Notes: a model not told the origin generated them from the letters alone. DNA of 22,034 nucleotides from Gnetum montanum (GCA_015680685.1 MNCI01019036.1:129343-151376); one strand, 5' to 3'; positions 1 to 9,964 are shown, counted from the stretch's first letter. Program-made: numbers and translations.

Positions 1-111
1 GCGGCAGACCGCGATATCGCGTACGCGATATCGCAGGGAAAGATGCGATATCGCGGCGGCTGCGATATCGCGTACACAATATCGCGGCACAGTGAATGTC
101 GTGTCTCATCA
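1..111 (-). mobile_element. Partial LTR (U3 end) of the local Ty3-type LTR family, truncated by the window edge
   Basis: The segment is dense in the palindrome GCGATATCGC (11-20, 25-34, 45-54, 62-71) and ends in TCATCA at 106-111, the same end seen in the LTRs finishing at 5781, 10621 and 14490. Those LTRs carry degenerate versions of the same block just inside their ends, so this is the U3 end of another family member read on the minus strand. The polypurine-tract sequence that follows the LTRs at 5781 and 14490 is absent here. Instead, a LINE-associated repeat begins directly at 112, so this is either the 5' (right-hand) LTR of an element lying to the left or a solo LTR. Its CpGs are almost all intact, unlike the other copies, which suggests a younger or less methylated insertion. 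Confidence 0.7.
11..34. repeat. Perfect 24-bp palindrome in the LTR U3
   Basis: Two GCGATATCGC decamers joined by GTAC form a perfect 24-bp inverted repeat. A second copy at 62-85 has changes in its right half. Decayed homologues lie at 5586-5609, 10445-10468 and 14409-14432 in the other LTRs. It lies upstream of the TATA box in the LTR's own orientation, so a role as a U3 transcription-factor site is a reasonable inference but is not shown. Confidence 0.8.
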
Positions 112-650
112 CATTTGGAAATGTTTTCGATTGTGTGTTCTCTACTGTATTTAGAAGCTTCAATATATAATTATTTTCCAACAACAAGAGTATAACTATG
201 GCCTCTCTAAATATCATATTCTCAAAGATGTCACTTCTCAACTACAACTTCAAGCAAAAAAGTTCCTAGTGAAAGCTAAATAATTAATTTATTTTCTATA
301 GTATTAATTTTTTTTATTTAGAGACTTAAAGATGGAAATTTTTTAGCTTTTATTGCTATTTTTTATTATTTATGATGTATTCTTTTGTCTTTAGAAAGAG
401 TTTTCTCCTTTCTTTACAAAAAATCCTATAGTAAGAAGTGAAAACCCATGAGAATGCTTTTGAATAAGGGTAAGGCCTAATCCTTTTCCTATCCTAGAGG
501 AGAGGTTTTTTAAAATTAGTTGTAAGGATGAAAACATAAAAAGGTATAACCAAAATCATTAAACTTTTTTTTACACTCTCTCTTTGATAATATAATGTAC
601 TGTGATTTTCTTAAATATAATTATTCATTTTTTTAGGATCCAACATCCTC
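112..650 (+). repeat. LINE-associated dispersed repeat, copy A
   Basis: This stretch matches 12235-12750 over about 500 bp in the same orientation. Shared blocks include 'ctctact.tattt..aagcttcaat', 'ttctcaaagat.tcactt', 'aagaagtgaaaacc.atga' and 'tccttttcctatcctagag'. In copy B the repeat lies just downstream of a LINE zinc-knuckle-like segment, so it is probably the 3' part of the same LINE. Copy A begins exactly where the LTR ends at 111, consistent with an LTR element having inserted into an existing LINE copy. There is no open reading frame of note. Confidence 0.7.
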
Positions 651-663
651 TCTATTCTCTTTG

Positions 664-740
664 GTTCTAAGAAAGAGGTGTTAGTCTAGTGGTAAGACGT
701 TTGATTTGAAAACTCCAAGTTATGAATTTAACTTTGATGA
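664..740 (+). repeat. tRNA-derived SINE-like copy (family A)
   Basis: A polymerase III A-box-like sequence, TTAGTCTAGTGG (681-692), is followed about 27 bases later by a weak B-box-like stretch (719-732). The leader GGTTCTAA-GAGGTGTTAG matches the SINE copies read on the minus strand near 18341 and 18520. The tRNA-like fold is poor, so this is a SINE head and not a functional tRNA gene. A single N at 748 lies just past it. Confidence 0.55.
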
Positions 741-744
741 AAAA

Positions 745-1060
745 TACNGAGACTTTTTAATGAAGTGATTAAGGTAAAATGCAAAAAATATAATCACGCC
801 AACTAAGAAACAAAATTAGCAAGCACCATCAACATAGCTTTCAACGACGTAGAAAAACTTCAACCTAAACTTCATCCATTTTCTTTCTTCATTTCTTTAA
901 CCATCTTTCTAGTAAAAATAAAAAGTTTGATGCACTTATCCGTTTAATTATTCTATCACATCTTGCTCTTCGAGGCATTCCGTACCCATCTAAAGGGTGC
1001 TCTAAGTAATAAACATATTTCCTTTATTTAGGCTTTAAATGAAGTTATCGCATCAACAAT
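745..1060. other. AT-rich stretch without recognised features
   Basis: I see no open frame, repeat match or RNA gene here. The N at 748 may mark a small assembly uncertainty between the SINE-like copy and this stretch. Confidence 0.5.
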
Positions 1061-1893
1061 TAACAAAAAGCCTTAAAACGAGAGAATTCACTATTTGCAA
1101 ACAGGAAATAAACGTACGAGATGCAACAAATGTAGTAAAAAAGCAAGTCATATTTAAAATGTTAATAATTAATTAACCGAAATCCAAGCTTAACAAAACT
1201 CACTCCCAAATTTAAGACAATTACTATAACAATTCCTTCCTCTAATGAAACGAAATACTATTACCGAGATTACCTTGGAAACACTTCGCCCTGGAATCAT
1301 TATTGGCCGAGCTCGTTTTGGAGTAACTTCGGTTCTTGTCACTCAACTGGTATCTATCTTACAAGTAAATTTGGCAATCCGTTATGATCTTCATGCTGCA
1401 TAATACAAGGTCAAAGAAATGGGAACTGAAACCGAACCGTTAACTGAAAATTCATCACATCTGTGTAGATGCTAGGACAGATATGTAAAGGTAAAACAAA
1501 GCTGCATGCCAAATCTATAAAATAAATATAAATACAAATATAATGGAACAGGAATAGAGATTTAATTTCCCAAGAAACCATTGTCGATTGAGAAAGAAGG
1601 TTCACACTTTTGTCTCGAGTCTGATGATTTTGTCGGTTGATAGAACTTTTATATGCTTGTAGGTCAGCAATTTTAACGCTAATAGATACCGTATCTTTGA
1701 TTACTATGCGTGGTGTCGGTAGTAGTTAAAGGAAAAAGCATACTAAACGACCAGAAAGCAGTTTAAATACATGAAAGACGCATGACATTTACAGCATCGA
1801 TCAATTCCGTTCGGATGGGCTAACAACCAAAGAATTAATAAACAGGAAATGGTGAAGGCGAAAGGAAATTTCTTTGATCTTCACGTCGTGATT

Positions 1894-1899
1894 CACGTG
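1894..1899. promoter_or_regulatory. G-box CACGTG
   Basis: A palindromic CACGTG hexamer within the CpG-retaining island. G-boxes are bound by bZIP and bHLH factors in plants. Alone it proves little, but two more lie at 2294-2299 and 3112-3117. Confidence 0.3.
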
Positions 1900-2293
1900 C
1901 TTGGCATCGAAAGGATCGATATCAGCTAAGGTGGGACATCGAAGTAGAAAGATATCTATGAACGTAAAATCGTCAAGGAACAAATGAAACTCTCATATCA
2001 CTGTAACAGTGTAACTATAACTATAACGCTTTCATGTAAGGAAGGGATAATGGCATGTAAGATTAAAAGTGAAAACCTGAGAAATTCATAATTACCGCGA
2101 GTTGCAAAAGCAACTTTTAGACAGTCAAAATGATTCAGTAGAACAGAAATAGAAGCAAGAATGGTCAAGGTTTCACTTCGGCAATAACATGCGTTGTCAA
2201 ACAGAAACAAACAAGTAAATTCCGAAATTTTGACAAGTACCGCGTTTGAACGAAAGAGTTTCATTCTAGCTAGGAAAGTGTAAAAAGGTTGAT

Positions 2294-2299
2294 CACGTG
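2294..2299. promoter_or_regulatory. G-box CACGTG
   Basis: The second CACGTG hexamer in the CpG-retaining island, in the context GATCACGTGA, a 10-base near-palindrome. Confidence 0.3.
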
Positions 2300-2946
2300 A
2301 AGAAAAACAAAGGTAAATAAGACAAGAAATAAGAAATTTCGTAAATTACGGTACCACAACAGACAACAATATACACAGCCATTTCTAAAAACAGAAACGG
2401 CTGCAAAAGCAAAACGTTTCGATGAAAAAAAAAAAAAACCACATCGCATGAAAGAACTCCTTTGAAATTTTATCAGGAAATTTCGGTGAAAGACCAAAAC
2501 AGCATGAAAATAACTTTAGGTCTGCGAGGAAGAGCCTTTTTTCTTGACTGGAAAAGTCCGCGTAGCGCAGCTGTCAGATATTGAATTCAGAAAATGACGC
2601 GGATACAAGACAAAAGAAATAAAACTGGAAGAAGCACGTATCATCACATCAAATGAAATGAAGAACGGTCTTCTGCCGACACACCTTGCTCGCTCATTGC
2701 GCCTGCAAATCCATCCAAAGATTAAGCTTCATGTCTGTCTGACTCGTAAATCAAGTGACATGCTCGTCTCTATTCGCTTTCTCTCTGTTAAAGCTGCGAT
2801 GATTCAGAAAATTCTGGTCTGTGAGCGCAAGATATCAAGCTTCAGACCTCTGTGCAACCGCCTTATCCATTTTCAAATTCTCTGGCCTGGATCAGCGGGA
2901 AGCAAATTATTTCAGCCCTCGAAACTGGGCACTTTATTTCATTTTC

Positions 2947-2956
2947 AAACCCTAGC
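2947..2956. promoter_or_regulatory. Telo-box AAACCCTAGC
   Basis: AAACCCTAGC on the plus strand, or GCTAGGGTTT on the minus strand, is a motif common in plant 5' leaders and proximal promoters, notably of ribosomal and growth-related genes. It lies about 155 bp from the G-box at 3111, a plausible promoter-to-leader spacing for a minus-strand transcript. Confidence 0.4.
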
Positions 2957-3110
2957 AGAGCCAGCCCGCCATTATTCGTTCCACGATCATCTTTTGGACG
3001 CAATAAAGTGAAACGGAGACAAGGAAGCAAATCGTGGGTAACGAGGCAATCGATGGGTGATAACGTTTAAGGCAGCGGAATTTTCTCGTCAAACTGAACA
3101 GACAGAAATT

Positions 3111-3119
3111 CCACGTGGC
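3111..3119. promoter_or_regulatory. G-box / ABRE core CCACGTGGC
   Basis: CCACGTGG is a perfect 8-base palindrome and contains ACGTGGC, the core of abscisic-acid response elements. It is the strongest regulatory motif in the island and sits near its right edge, where a minus-strand promoter would lie. Confidence 0.45.
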
Positions 3120-3269
3120 AGATCGGTCGGCACGTTTGTCCGTTCGTGAAAATTGATAGCTCTTGGAGTTGCGTGGTAGAATTTTAAACATGGAAACAAG
3201 GGAATGCACGGACTTTGGGAAAGCAAATATGCTTCAACGCACTTCAAAGGTTTTAAAGCACGTATCATT

Positions 3270-4110
3270 TATAAAATTTAAAGGAAGAATCTTATCCCAA
3301 CGCACGTTTCCTACCATTTTTTTTAAAAGGGAGATAAAAGAAATGTATATGATTGAAAGCCAAAGATTAATAATCTAGATGCTAGGAAAGGTAATTAACA
3401 CACTTAATGTTCTATGCAATCCCATGATTATCCTAAAGAATTAATTTATTGGTGCACTTATTAGCTGAAAATGTGATATTTAATTATAATCTTCAACACT
3501 TTTCATTTTATTTAAGTATAAATAATACTATGGATTTCATAATTAGTTCAATTTATTTATAATTTTTTTTTGGGACATTTTCATCTATGAGTTACAAGTA
3601 AAAAAATTTCTTGGACCTAAACATTATTTAAGATATCCTTGTTATTATTTCTATTTAATCTTTTCATTAGATTTTTTATTAAACCGAAATTTTGCTCTTT
3701 CTTGTGTGGTGAAAGTCCCTATGGATTGTATAAAACAAATTCACAATACAATTGAATTTAATCTTGAACTCTCTTACTACAAAAGCTAAATACTAAATAG
3801 AAATTGATAAGAATACATTCAAATTATCTATATTTATATTTATGTATTATCCATCATCAATTTTCCTAATAACTTTGAATTTATCTTTTTGAAGTATTAT
3901 TAATTTTGTATCTATTTTATTTATTTAAAGTGCAATAATATTTTGTCATGAAGTATGTTTCTCAATGTTATTTTAGGTAAAAAATTTATAATTGTAACTA
4001 ACAATTTGAATTGATCATGCATTTTCTGTCATTCTAGCAATCTTAAAATGCTATTTGTTAAGTGAAATGTGTCATTACTTGATTTAATTTCACCTTTTTA
4101 ATTCATTAAC
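3270..4110. other. AT-rich DNA without recognised features
   Basis: Composition drops sharply to AT-rich past the CpG-retaining island. I find no extended frames, RNA genes or repeat matches to other parts of the window. Confidence 0.5.
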
Positions 4111-4117
4111 AAATTAT

Positions 4118-4170
4118 ACACACACACAAACATACATACACACATACACACACACATGTGTGTGTGTGTA
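4118..4170. repeat. (CA)n(TG)n microsatellite with central palindrome
   Basis: A CA-rich run with CATA interruptions switches at 4156/4157 into a TG run. Bases 4146-4167 form a perfect 22-bp inverted repeat, able to form a cruciform or Z-DNA in principle. A G-rich tract follows at 4173-4220. Confidence 0.85.
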
Positions 4171-4172
4171 TT

Positions 4173-4375
4173 TGGGGGTGGGGGATAGTGGGTGTTGTTG
4201 GTAGTGAAGGGGAGATGTTGAAACCTAAAACATTTTTCTAAAACAATATTTATTTTAAAAACATGTAGTCAAATTAGAACTTTATAACATAGTATGACCT
4301 ACCAAAATAAAACCTATAACTTGGATTTACCAAATTAAAAATCTTACCACAAGTTGAAGAGCTCATTTTATAGTT
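4173..4375 (-). repeat. tRNA-derived SINE (family A) with C-rich 3' part
   Basis: Bases 4281-4375 align with the SINE at 18421-18515, sharing TTTATAAC, ACCTA, AAACCT, TTACCAA, ACCAC and CTCA at matching spacing. Read on the minus strand, the tRNA-like head would start near 4375. The body runs left through CAACATCTCCCC, matching the CCC-rich part of the copy near 18160-18202. The B-box region is weak here (AGGTTTTATTTT), so the copy is old. Confidence 0.55.
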
Positions 4376-4838
4376 TAATTCAAAGTTTAGCTAGTCTATT
4401 GGATATTTATATTGTTTGAGTTTTATTGGATTATTGACAATCATGTTATCCAATTTAATACTCAACATGCATATGTGGTCATTAGTATAAAGAATACTAT
4501 TTGGATTATATTCAATCAAATATGGGATTTTAATCACTCATTTCAACACCAAACAAGGGAATTCAAATCATTTAGAAATTGCTCACACATCAAAAGATCG
4601 AACATTTTCTATAGTACTTAGTCTACCAAGGTTTATAAGTATTAGCTATTACTTCATCACTTTCATCTAAATATCAATTACCTATGATGTTCTCCTTACA
4701 ATGTAGAAGATTTTATTATTCATTATTTCGTTAATTATTTTTTACTATAAATTCTGAAACTAAAATTGAAGTTTAATTTCACATCTATAAACTTAAAGTA
4801 TCTATCAAATAAATTAGTTTGTACAAAATACATTATTA
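4376..4838. other. AT-rich flank of the LTR element, no recognised features
   Basis: Together with the DNA after 10626 this is the pre-insertion locus of the LTR element. I see no gene; a 69-codon frame at 4412-4621 resembles nothing known to me. Confidence 0.5.
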
Positions 4839-4843
4839 GTAGC
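4839..4843. repeat. Target-site duplication GTAGC, left copy
   Basis: GTAGC directly abuts the left LTR and recurs directly after the right LTR at 10622-10626. Five bases is the usual length for LTR retrotransposon integrase. Confidence 0.85.
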
Positions 4844-5781
4844 TAATGAGTGGCAAGGTACCCCTACACTCAACCATACGAATATGAGTGTTTCACACAT
4901 GATCCAGTCGAACTCTGCAGATAGGCTAGTTGTGGTATCTAGATAGTTACTCACTGATCGCAATTCGCTATCTTCCCACCTGGACTAGTATTTGCTTTGT
5001 CATGTATGGCTTAGTCTAGAGTGAGGTGTATGATGGAGTTTCTAACCTAGTGCTACTCCTGGAGGCAATGGAAAATAACTTTAATTAAGCTAGGAGGAAA
5101 AGGGAGAGAGAGTTAGGCTAGCCTAAATGCGATGAGCATCTGTCCCTTAATCATTCGTACACATCTTGGACCTCATGCACAACTACCACTAGGATTACCA
5201 AGCGCATGTCCTAGGTACGCTACTGGGATACCAAGTAGTCACACTTAAATGCTCATGATTAAGTCATACTCATTCTGTGTTTAAAGAGTTTAGGGTGAAG
5301 AGATATTAACTACGAAAGCAATAAATAATAATAACAATTAAATAATTAAACTAAGTGAATGCTGCAATGATGAAGTGATCTCGATCTTTATTTCCAATCA
5401 AGTGCATGTCCAAGTACATCACACTCAAATAAAGGTGTCATACAATTACAATCATCACACTGTGGGCATGCACTAGGAGAAAGGGTTGAGAGGGAAAACT
5501 GACAAAAAGATCCTACTCTAATACTAAACTGACCTCCCCCTTTCTCGTGTGCCCCATTGTGTATTTATAGGCTCACACAGGAACTGTGATATCATGTATG
5601 CAATATCGCTTGTTAGGCTGCAATATTGCGTATGTGATATTGCATACCCGATATCAAGGGTTCAATATCGGGGTCTAATATCAGGACTCATCAAATATCA
5701 AGGGTTCGATAACAGAGGTCTGATAACAAGGGTCCAATAATAGGGGTCCGATATCAGCAACTGACAAACCACAATTCATCA
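4844..5781 (-). repeat. Left LTR (3' LTR in element orientation), 938 bp
   Basis: It matches the right LTR at 9965-10621 over its shared length, with mostly transition differences and an indel in the U3 repeat block. It also matches the LTR at 13668-14490. A GATATC-rich repeat block occupies 5586-5760. This copy keeps about 260 bp (4855-5116) that is replaced by one N in the right LTR. Confidence 0.9.
5561..5570 (-). promoter_or_regulatory. LTR TATA box
   Basis: The minus strand reads CTATAAATAC, conserved at the same LTR position at 10420-10429 and 14384-14393. It lies downstream of the GATATC-rich block in the minus reading, as expected for a U3 promoter. Confidence 0.65.
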
Positions 5782-5795
5782 TACCGCCACAACTA
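5782..5795 (-). promoter_or_regulatory. Polypurine tract region
   Basis: On the minus strand, AGTTGTGGCGGTA abuts the LTR start TGATGA. The second element has the equivalent GTTGTGGAGGTA at 14491-14503. This is the expected plus-strand primer site and fixes which LTR is 3'. Confidence 0.55.
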
Positions 5796-5879
5796 AATAA
5801 TAACTCGTCCTCGAGTTAAACAAAATGACAACGAGTCCAATTGATTACACAGTGGATAGGTAAGTAACTAGGAATTATT

Positions 5880-6400
5880 CATGTCGTAGTGTGGGATTGG
5901 ACAAAACAAAATTGGGACACATACATAGAATTACAAAACTTTGTTGGAACCCATGTGGTAACAGGTGGTGGTGGTTCCTCCATGGATGCCTTTCCTTTGT
6001 CCTGTGCGCCAAGCTTCTAAGATTGATACTGTTGAAGAAGTGTCTGACGTTTCTTCTCTTCTATCCAAGGATTATGAGTTGTCCATGCTGATGTTCCAAT
6101 GTTTGATGGAGTTAGTACTTTCCATGGACACGGTAGATGTGGGAACACTTGATTGGCCTTGACATGCCATGCCACAAATAACAGTCATTCCTCTTCATAA
6201 GCTTGGGTCCTAGCCTCTCCACCTTTTGCTTGGCCAGATTGTGCAATGACAAGAGGTCCCTAATGGATGCTGAATGATTGTGCCTCCTACTCTACATGTT
6301 CTGCATGAGGTCTTTGGCCTCTACCTCCCCCTAGGCTTTTAGTTGCACCTTGAGAAGGTCCTCCTCATTGTTCTCTTTTAGGGGCCATCTATAATCACAT
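5880..6400 (-). pseudogene. Decayed C-terminus of the second element protein (coiled-coil plus conserved tail)
   Basis: Minus-strand translation gives a charged, Glu/Lys-rich stretch (about 6180-6400) and then a tail containing NQVFPHLPCPW and SNIGTSAW. This corresponds to NKMFPQLPCQW and SNIGASAW in the element at 13668. Stops and at least one frameshift break it. The upstream domain seen in the other element is not recognisable here, so this copy has probably lost most of that gene. Confidence 0.6.
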
Positions 6401-7910
6401 ACAAAGATCAATTGTTAGTAAGGTTATTGAAAAAAGTTCAATTATTTCATACCTTACACATTACCTTTAATAAATGTTAAATTCTTTGCCTAGTGTGATT
6501 TTAGAGTTAGAAATTTTTCAAGGAAGTTACCCTAAAAGTTTAATGTCAGACCTAGTTTGTTTAGGTGACACATAAAAGGGCCTGGTTTTGAGGAACGTTT
6601 GATAAAATGATGACAAAGGAAAGAATAGATTTGGCAATGAAGTACTTGAAGGGTATAAGATGATGTGGTGGTGATGTGTTACGAGTGCAAATTACAAAAG
6701 TTGCGCAAGTGGGTCCTTCCCAAAGCAGGTTCCAACCTATAATGCCCTTCCGTGTAACCACACCTTAAAATGTTCATAGGCACTGGAAAGGTTAAATGCA
6801 ATCTAAACCAATTTCACAAAACACACATACATAAATATGACTATGATGAGGTATAAATTTAATGCTACATAAGTCACGAGTCCCAATTACATGAACAGCG
6901 AGATGGGACAAATTGTAGAAGGGATTGCAGAGAGTGGGACATGAGGTAACTGGCCTAGGGCACAATGAATCCTTAGTGTAAGGCATGATTAATGTGTCAT
7001 TAACCCATTGCTCCAAAATCAGGACCAAGTCCATTCCTCTAATCAGTGACATCACATTATTTCATCCAATGATAGACAACAATGAGAGCATCATGACAGC
7101 AAGGCGTACGATCACTTGGCATTCTGTACAAGGGAGGAGTGATTCTTGCTTTATGACACTCTCCCTCTTCTCTTTTTTTTTTTTATTTTTTATTTTTTTT
7201 ATGAAGTATTGCTTAATCCAGAGAAGCCACCAACCTTCAGGCATGGGTGCATGTCTTTCCAGTGGGACCCTTAAAATAACATTATTATTATTATTATTTT
7301 GGTTGAGTGCCTTTTGATTACTCTTACTCCCATTTTTCATTAGATCTACAAGGATCTTAGTACAACCAAGCTGCATGATAACTCCAACAAATGTCACCAA
7401 AGAGAATCCACAAGTCCCCTTGATGTCACACCCTAACCATTCCCTCTTGGTCCATCCTTTTTTTCTCTAGGTATAATGAACACATGATTACTTTAAGTTT
7501 TAATGATTAGGAATATCATTATACCCAAGGTAGAACCTCTTATTAATAGAATGAGTGAGTGGAAGTTGTGGGCTTGCTGTCCAAGTAATTAGTCACCTAA
7601 GACTTGGTAGCATAAAACAACACCTCAACCAACAAGTCACATGAGTGTTTTATTCCTAGATGAGATTACTCATAAAAAGGTAAAAAGATAAAAAGATAAA
7701 AAGGAAAAAAGATAAAACAATAAATTGGAATGAAAAATTGGAAAACAAAAATTTTTAAAATTAAAGAATAGGAAAAATATTTATTAATCCTACTTGTTAG
7801 AATGGAGGATACCCCCCATAACTAAACAGTTGAGCATAGCTAGGATTAATAAATGAAACGTTGGGATCCTTGCATGTTGGACGTATTGGAACTCAGTCAT
7901 ATTCGAACCA
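6400..7910. other. Uncharacterised spacer inside the LTR element
   Basis: I find no polymerase-gene motifs here. It contains a T-rich run (7172-7200), an (ATT)n run (7281-7299) and an A-rich stretch (about 7671-7780). A minus-strand frame of 112 codons (7062-7400) and a shorter one (6792-7055) match no family I know. The stretch could be unrelated DNA captured by the element or decayed element sequence. Confidence 0.45.
7281..7299. repeat. (ATT)n microsatellite
   Basis: About six ATT units inside the element spacer. A similar (TTA)n run lies at 9856-9873 in the gag leader. Confidence 0.9.
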
Positions 7911-9825
7911 CTAAGTATCTTTTGATGTGTTGGTTAGAATGTACCCAGAGTGGGGTTCACACACTTGATTAATGTTGGCATAGTGGGGCAAGTTATAAGA
8001 TATGGTTAATCGATACGGGGTTGGCCCACTATGGCACCCTTGATCGTAAGATGGTATGCAAGGATTAGTATGTCTCCCTATGTGGCAATATTCATTGGGC
8101 CCCATAGTTGTTGGAGTATTGCTTGGTGGCCCAGATAAAGTAACACGAGGCATTGTAGAGGAAGATGCACCACAGTGTTAGACTTGTGCTGAGTTGGAGA
8201 ATGCAGTGGGCTCAAAATTGTGTTGTCCCTTCTTACAGTCATGTTGAAAGAAGGGGCATCTTTGATGTTGAGGAGAGTTCCCACTGCTATTGTCAACAGA
8301 AGCATAAGTAATATTCATGGGTTGCTACTATGGTGCAAACTCTTCAAGTACAATTGGTGGCGATGCAGAAGTAGGTGAAGGATGAGAATGTTGAAATTGA
8401 GGAGGAGTGTAAGGTACTCGAGATGGTGGTCCTGTTGGAGAGGACATGGGTTGATAGTATTGAGGAGAATGATAATAATGTGGTGAGATAGAGGATGTTG
8501 ACCTAGTTGGGAAAATAGGATGTTGGACTTGATAAGCACTTAGGTTCGGATGGTATGAAGGGTATAACCATTTTGGGGGTGGCATCCCCACAACTAGGAT
8601 TGTTTCCACTATGATCAAACACAGTATCTCTATATGAAATCTAGATGTAACACTCTTCCCTAATGCTCCTGTAAATGTGACAAGATTGGACATTGGCCCT
8701 TGGGATGATCGTACAGGCAAATGTTGCATTGATAAGTATGATTGGCAATTGGGCTCTTATTTTTTTCAACCCTTCTTTTTGATTGTCTAAGGGTATTTTG
8801 TCCTACTTCTTGATCTTCATGATTCTACCTCCAATAATGTTGGCATATTCTCCACACTTTTTATGCATCCATTCCATCATCTTATTGATCCTTGCCTTCA
8901 TTTCATCCAATGATTGTAGTGTTGGCAAAGATAGTTCCACCTCCTTGAGGTGATCTGATTTCTCCTCTTTATTATCATGGGTGCTTGTTGATTTAAGGTT
9001 TTGGTCCTACTAAGATTATTCAATGTTCTCCCATTTAGCCATTTCTCCTTCTTCTTTTGCTACCTGCTTGATAAGCTCTTGGAGTTGATGGGTTCATAGC
9101 TCGTATAGTTGACCTCATGCATACATCCCTAGGGTTTCCCTTGTTTCATTACAGAGCCCATCTATGATATGGTACATTAGCCTTTCCTTGGAGAACCCAT
9201 GGCCTGGGCAGTTGTTTAACAATGTATAATATCTTTCTAAAGCCATGTCCAAGGGTTCATGTTGCTCTTGTTTCCATTCTTGGATTTGTCTCCTCAAGGA
9301 TGATACTCTTGCATAAGTTTGATATCTTTCGTTGAAGAGTTCTACAATTATTGGCAAACATCAAATCGATTTTGGTTTTAATGACCTATACCATACTTTT
9401 GTGTGGCCAATGCATGTCATAGGAAAGAGCTTAAATTTTTTCCATCCATTAGCAATGTTATTCCATACACAGGCATCATGGAAGACTTGTAGATGATGTT
9501 GTGGATCTAAATCATAGCCTCCTGAATACTTAGGAAAGTTGTTCAAATCGAGCTTGGGTAGAAGGCTCTCCTTACAATGCCTACGGGATATTTGAACAGC
9601 CTCTTGTATTTCCATTAGGCTTGTAGTGGCCAGTAGGGGTTCATCCTCACTAGGTAGGTTATGCATTCATGAGTTGGTATGATGTTGTCTTCGTTTATGT
9701 TCATAGGAAACCCCTACATTAGATTGGGTACTCCAAACTTCATCTTCATCATTGTATAATTTTTTGGTTCTCCAATGAATTGCCTTACTGGTTGTTGCAT
9801 TATCATAGTCTTGTGAGAGAGACAT
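7911..9825 (-). pseudogene. gag: Broken retrotransposon gag (capsid/nucleocapsid) gene
   Basis: Gag builds the cytoplasmic particle in which element RNA is packaged. The start at 9825 (reading MSLSQDYDN) lies about 120 nt inside the primer site. After one stop the frame reads on through KYSGGYDLDPQHHLQVF and KVWYRSLKPKSI, then ELFNERYQTY and MALERYYTLLNNCPGHGF, the pattern of the Retrotrans_gag capsid domain (about 9120-9560). A CX2CX3HX4C zinc knuckle (CNICLYDHPKGQC) lies at 8690-8728 in a shifted frame, followed by a Pro/Tyr/Ser-rich tail (8330-8480) and a further frame to 7911. At least two frameshifts and many stops make it dead. Most stops are one C-to-T or G-to-A step from Gln, Arg or Trp codons. 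The family call is firm; the exact C-terminus is not. Confidence 0.8.
8690..8728 (-). other. Gag zinc knuckle CX2CX3HX4C
   Basis: The thirteen residues CNICLYDHPKGQC fit the nucleocapsid knuckle spacing common in plant Gypsy gag proteins. All four metal ligands are intact although the surrounding gene is broken. The frame is offset by two bases from the capsid frame upstream. Confidence 0.7.
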
Positions 9826-9945
9826 GGTTGTAAATTTGTGTGTTATTTAATTGTAATTATTATTATTATTATTCTGAAAGATATATCATTAATACTTTGT
9901 TATAGTGATCCTGTATGATGTAACTAATCTAGATAACTAGCATCG

Positions 9946-9963
9946 TCCCCAACAATGGTGTCA
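9946..9963 (-). promoter_or_regulatory. Primer binding site resembling that for tRNA-Asp
   Basis: The minus strand reads TGACACCATTGTTGGGGA, one base inside the right LTR. The 3' end of plant tRNA-Asp(GTC) predicts TGGCGCCGTTGCCGGGGA. All five differences are transitions of the deamination type. tRNA-Asp priming is known from plant Athila/Tat-type elements. Confidence 0.75.
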
Positions 9964-9964
9964 A

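Larger units (their letters stand above)
1060..3260 (-). other. CpG-retaining island, possible gene 5' region (strand uncertain)
   Basis: CpG dinucleotides occur every few tens of bases here, for example around 1300-1340, 1861-1935 and 2560-3150, while the flanking AT-rich DNA and transposons have almost none outside the LTR edge. In a methylated plant genome this normally marks unmethylated genic DNA. The island holds three CACGTG boxes and a telo-box. On the minus strand a possible splice acceptor ending at 2703 precedes an ATG at 2697-2695, and a protein-like stretch near 1265-1350 ends at an AAG|GTAAT donor-like site. I could not join these into a convincing gene. A plus-strand frame of 117 codons (2658-3011) resembles no family I recognise. 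Plus-strand transcription is equally possible. Confidence 0.4.

Noticed and set aside
671-740. Functional tRNA gene
   Set aside because: A-box-like sequence is good, but the acceptor and anticodon stems do not pair and the B-box is poor; it matches the SINE heads near 18341 and 18520.
2658-3011. 117-codon plus-strand frame as a gene
   Set aside because: No family resemblance and no supporting splice or promoter context on that strand; it lies in a CpG-retaining, probably leader or promoter region.
7062-7400. 112-codon minus-strand frame inside the LTR element as a polymerase gene
   Set aside because: No RT, RNase H or integrase motif is visible, and part of it is translated from ATT and poly-T runs.
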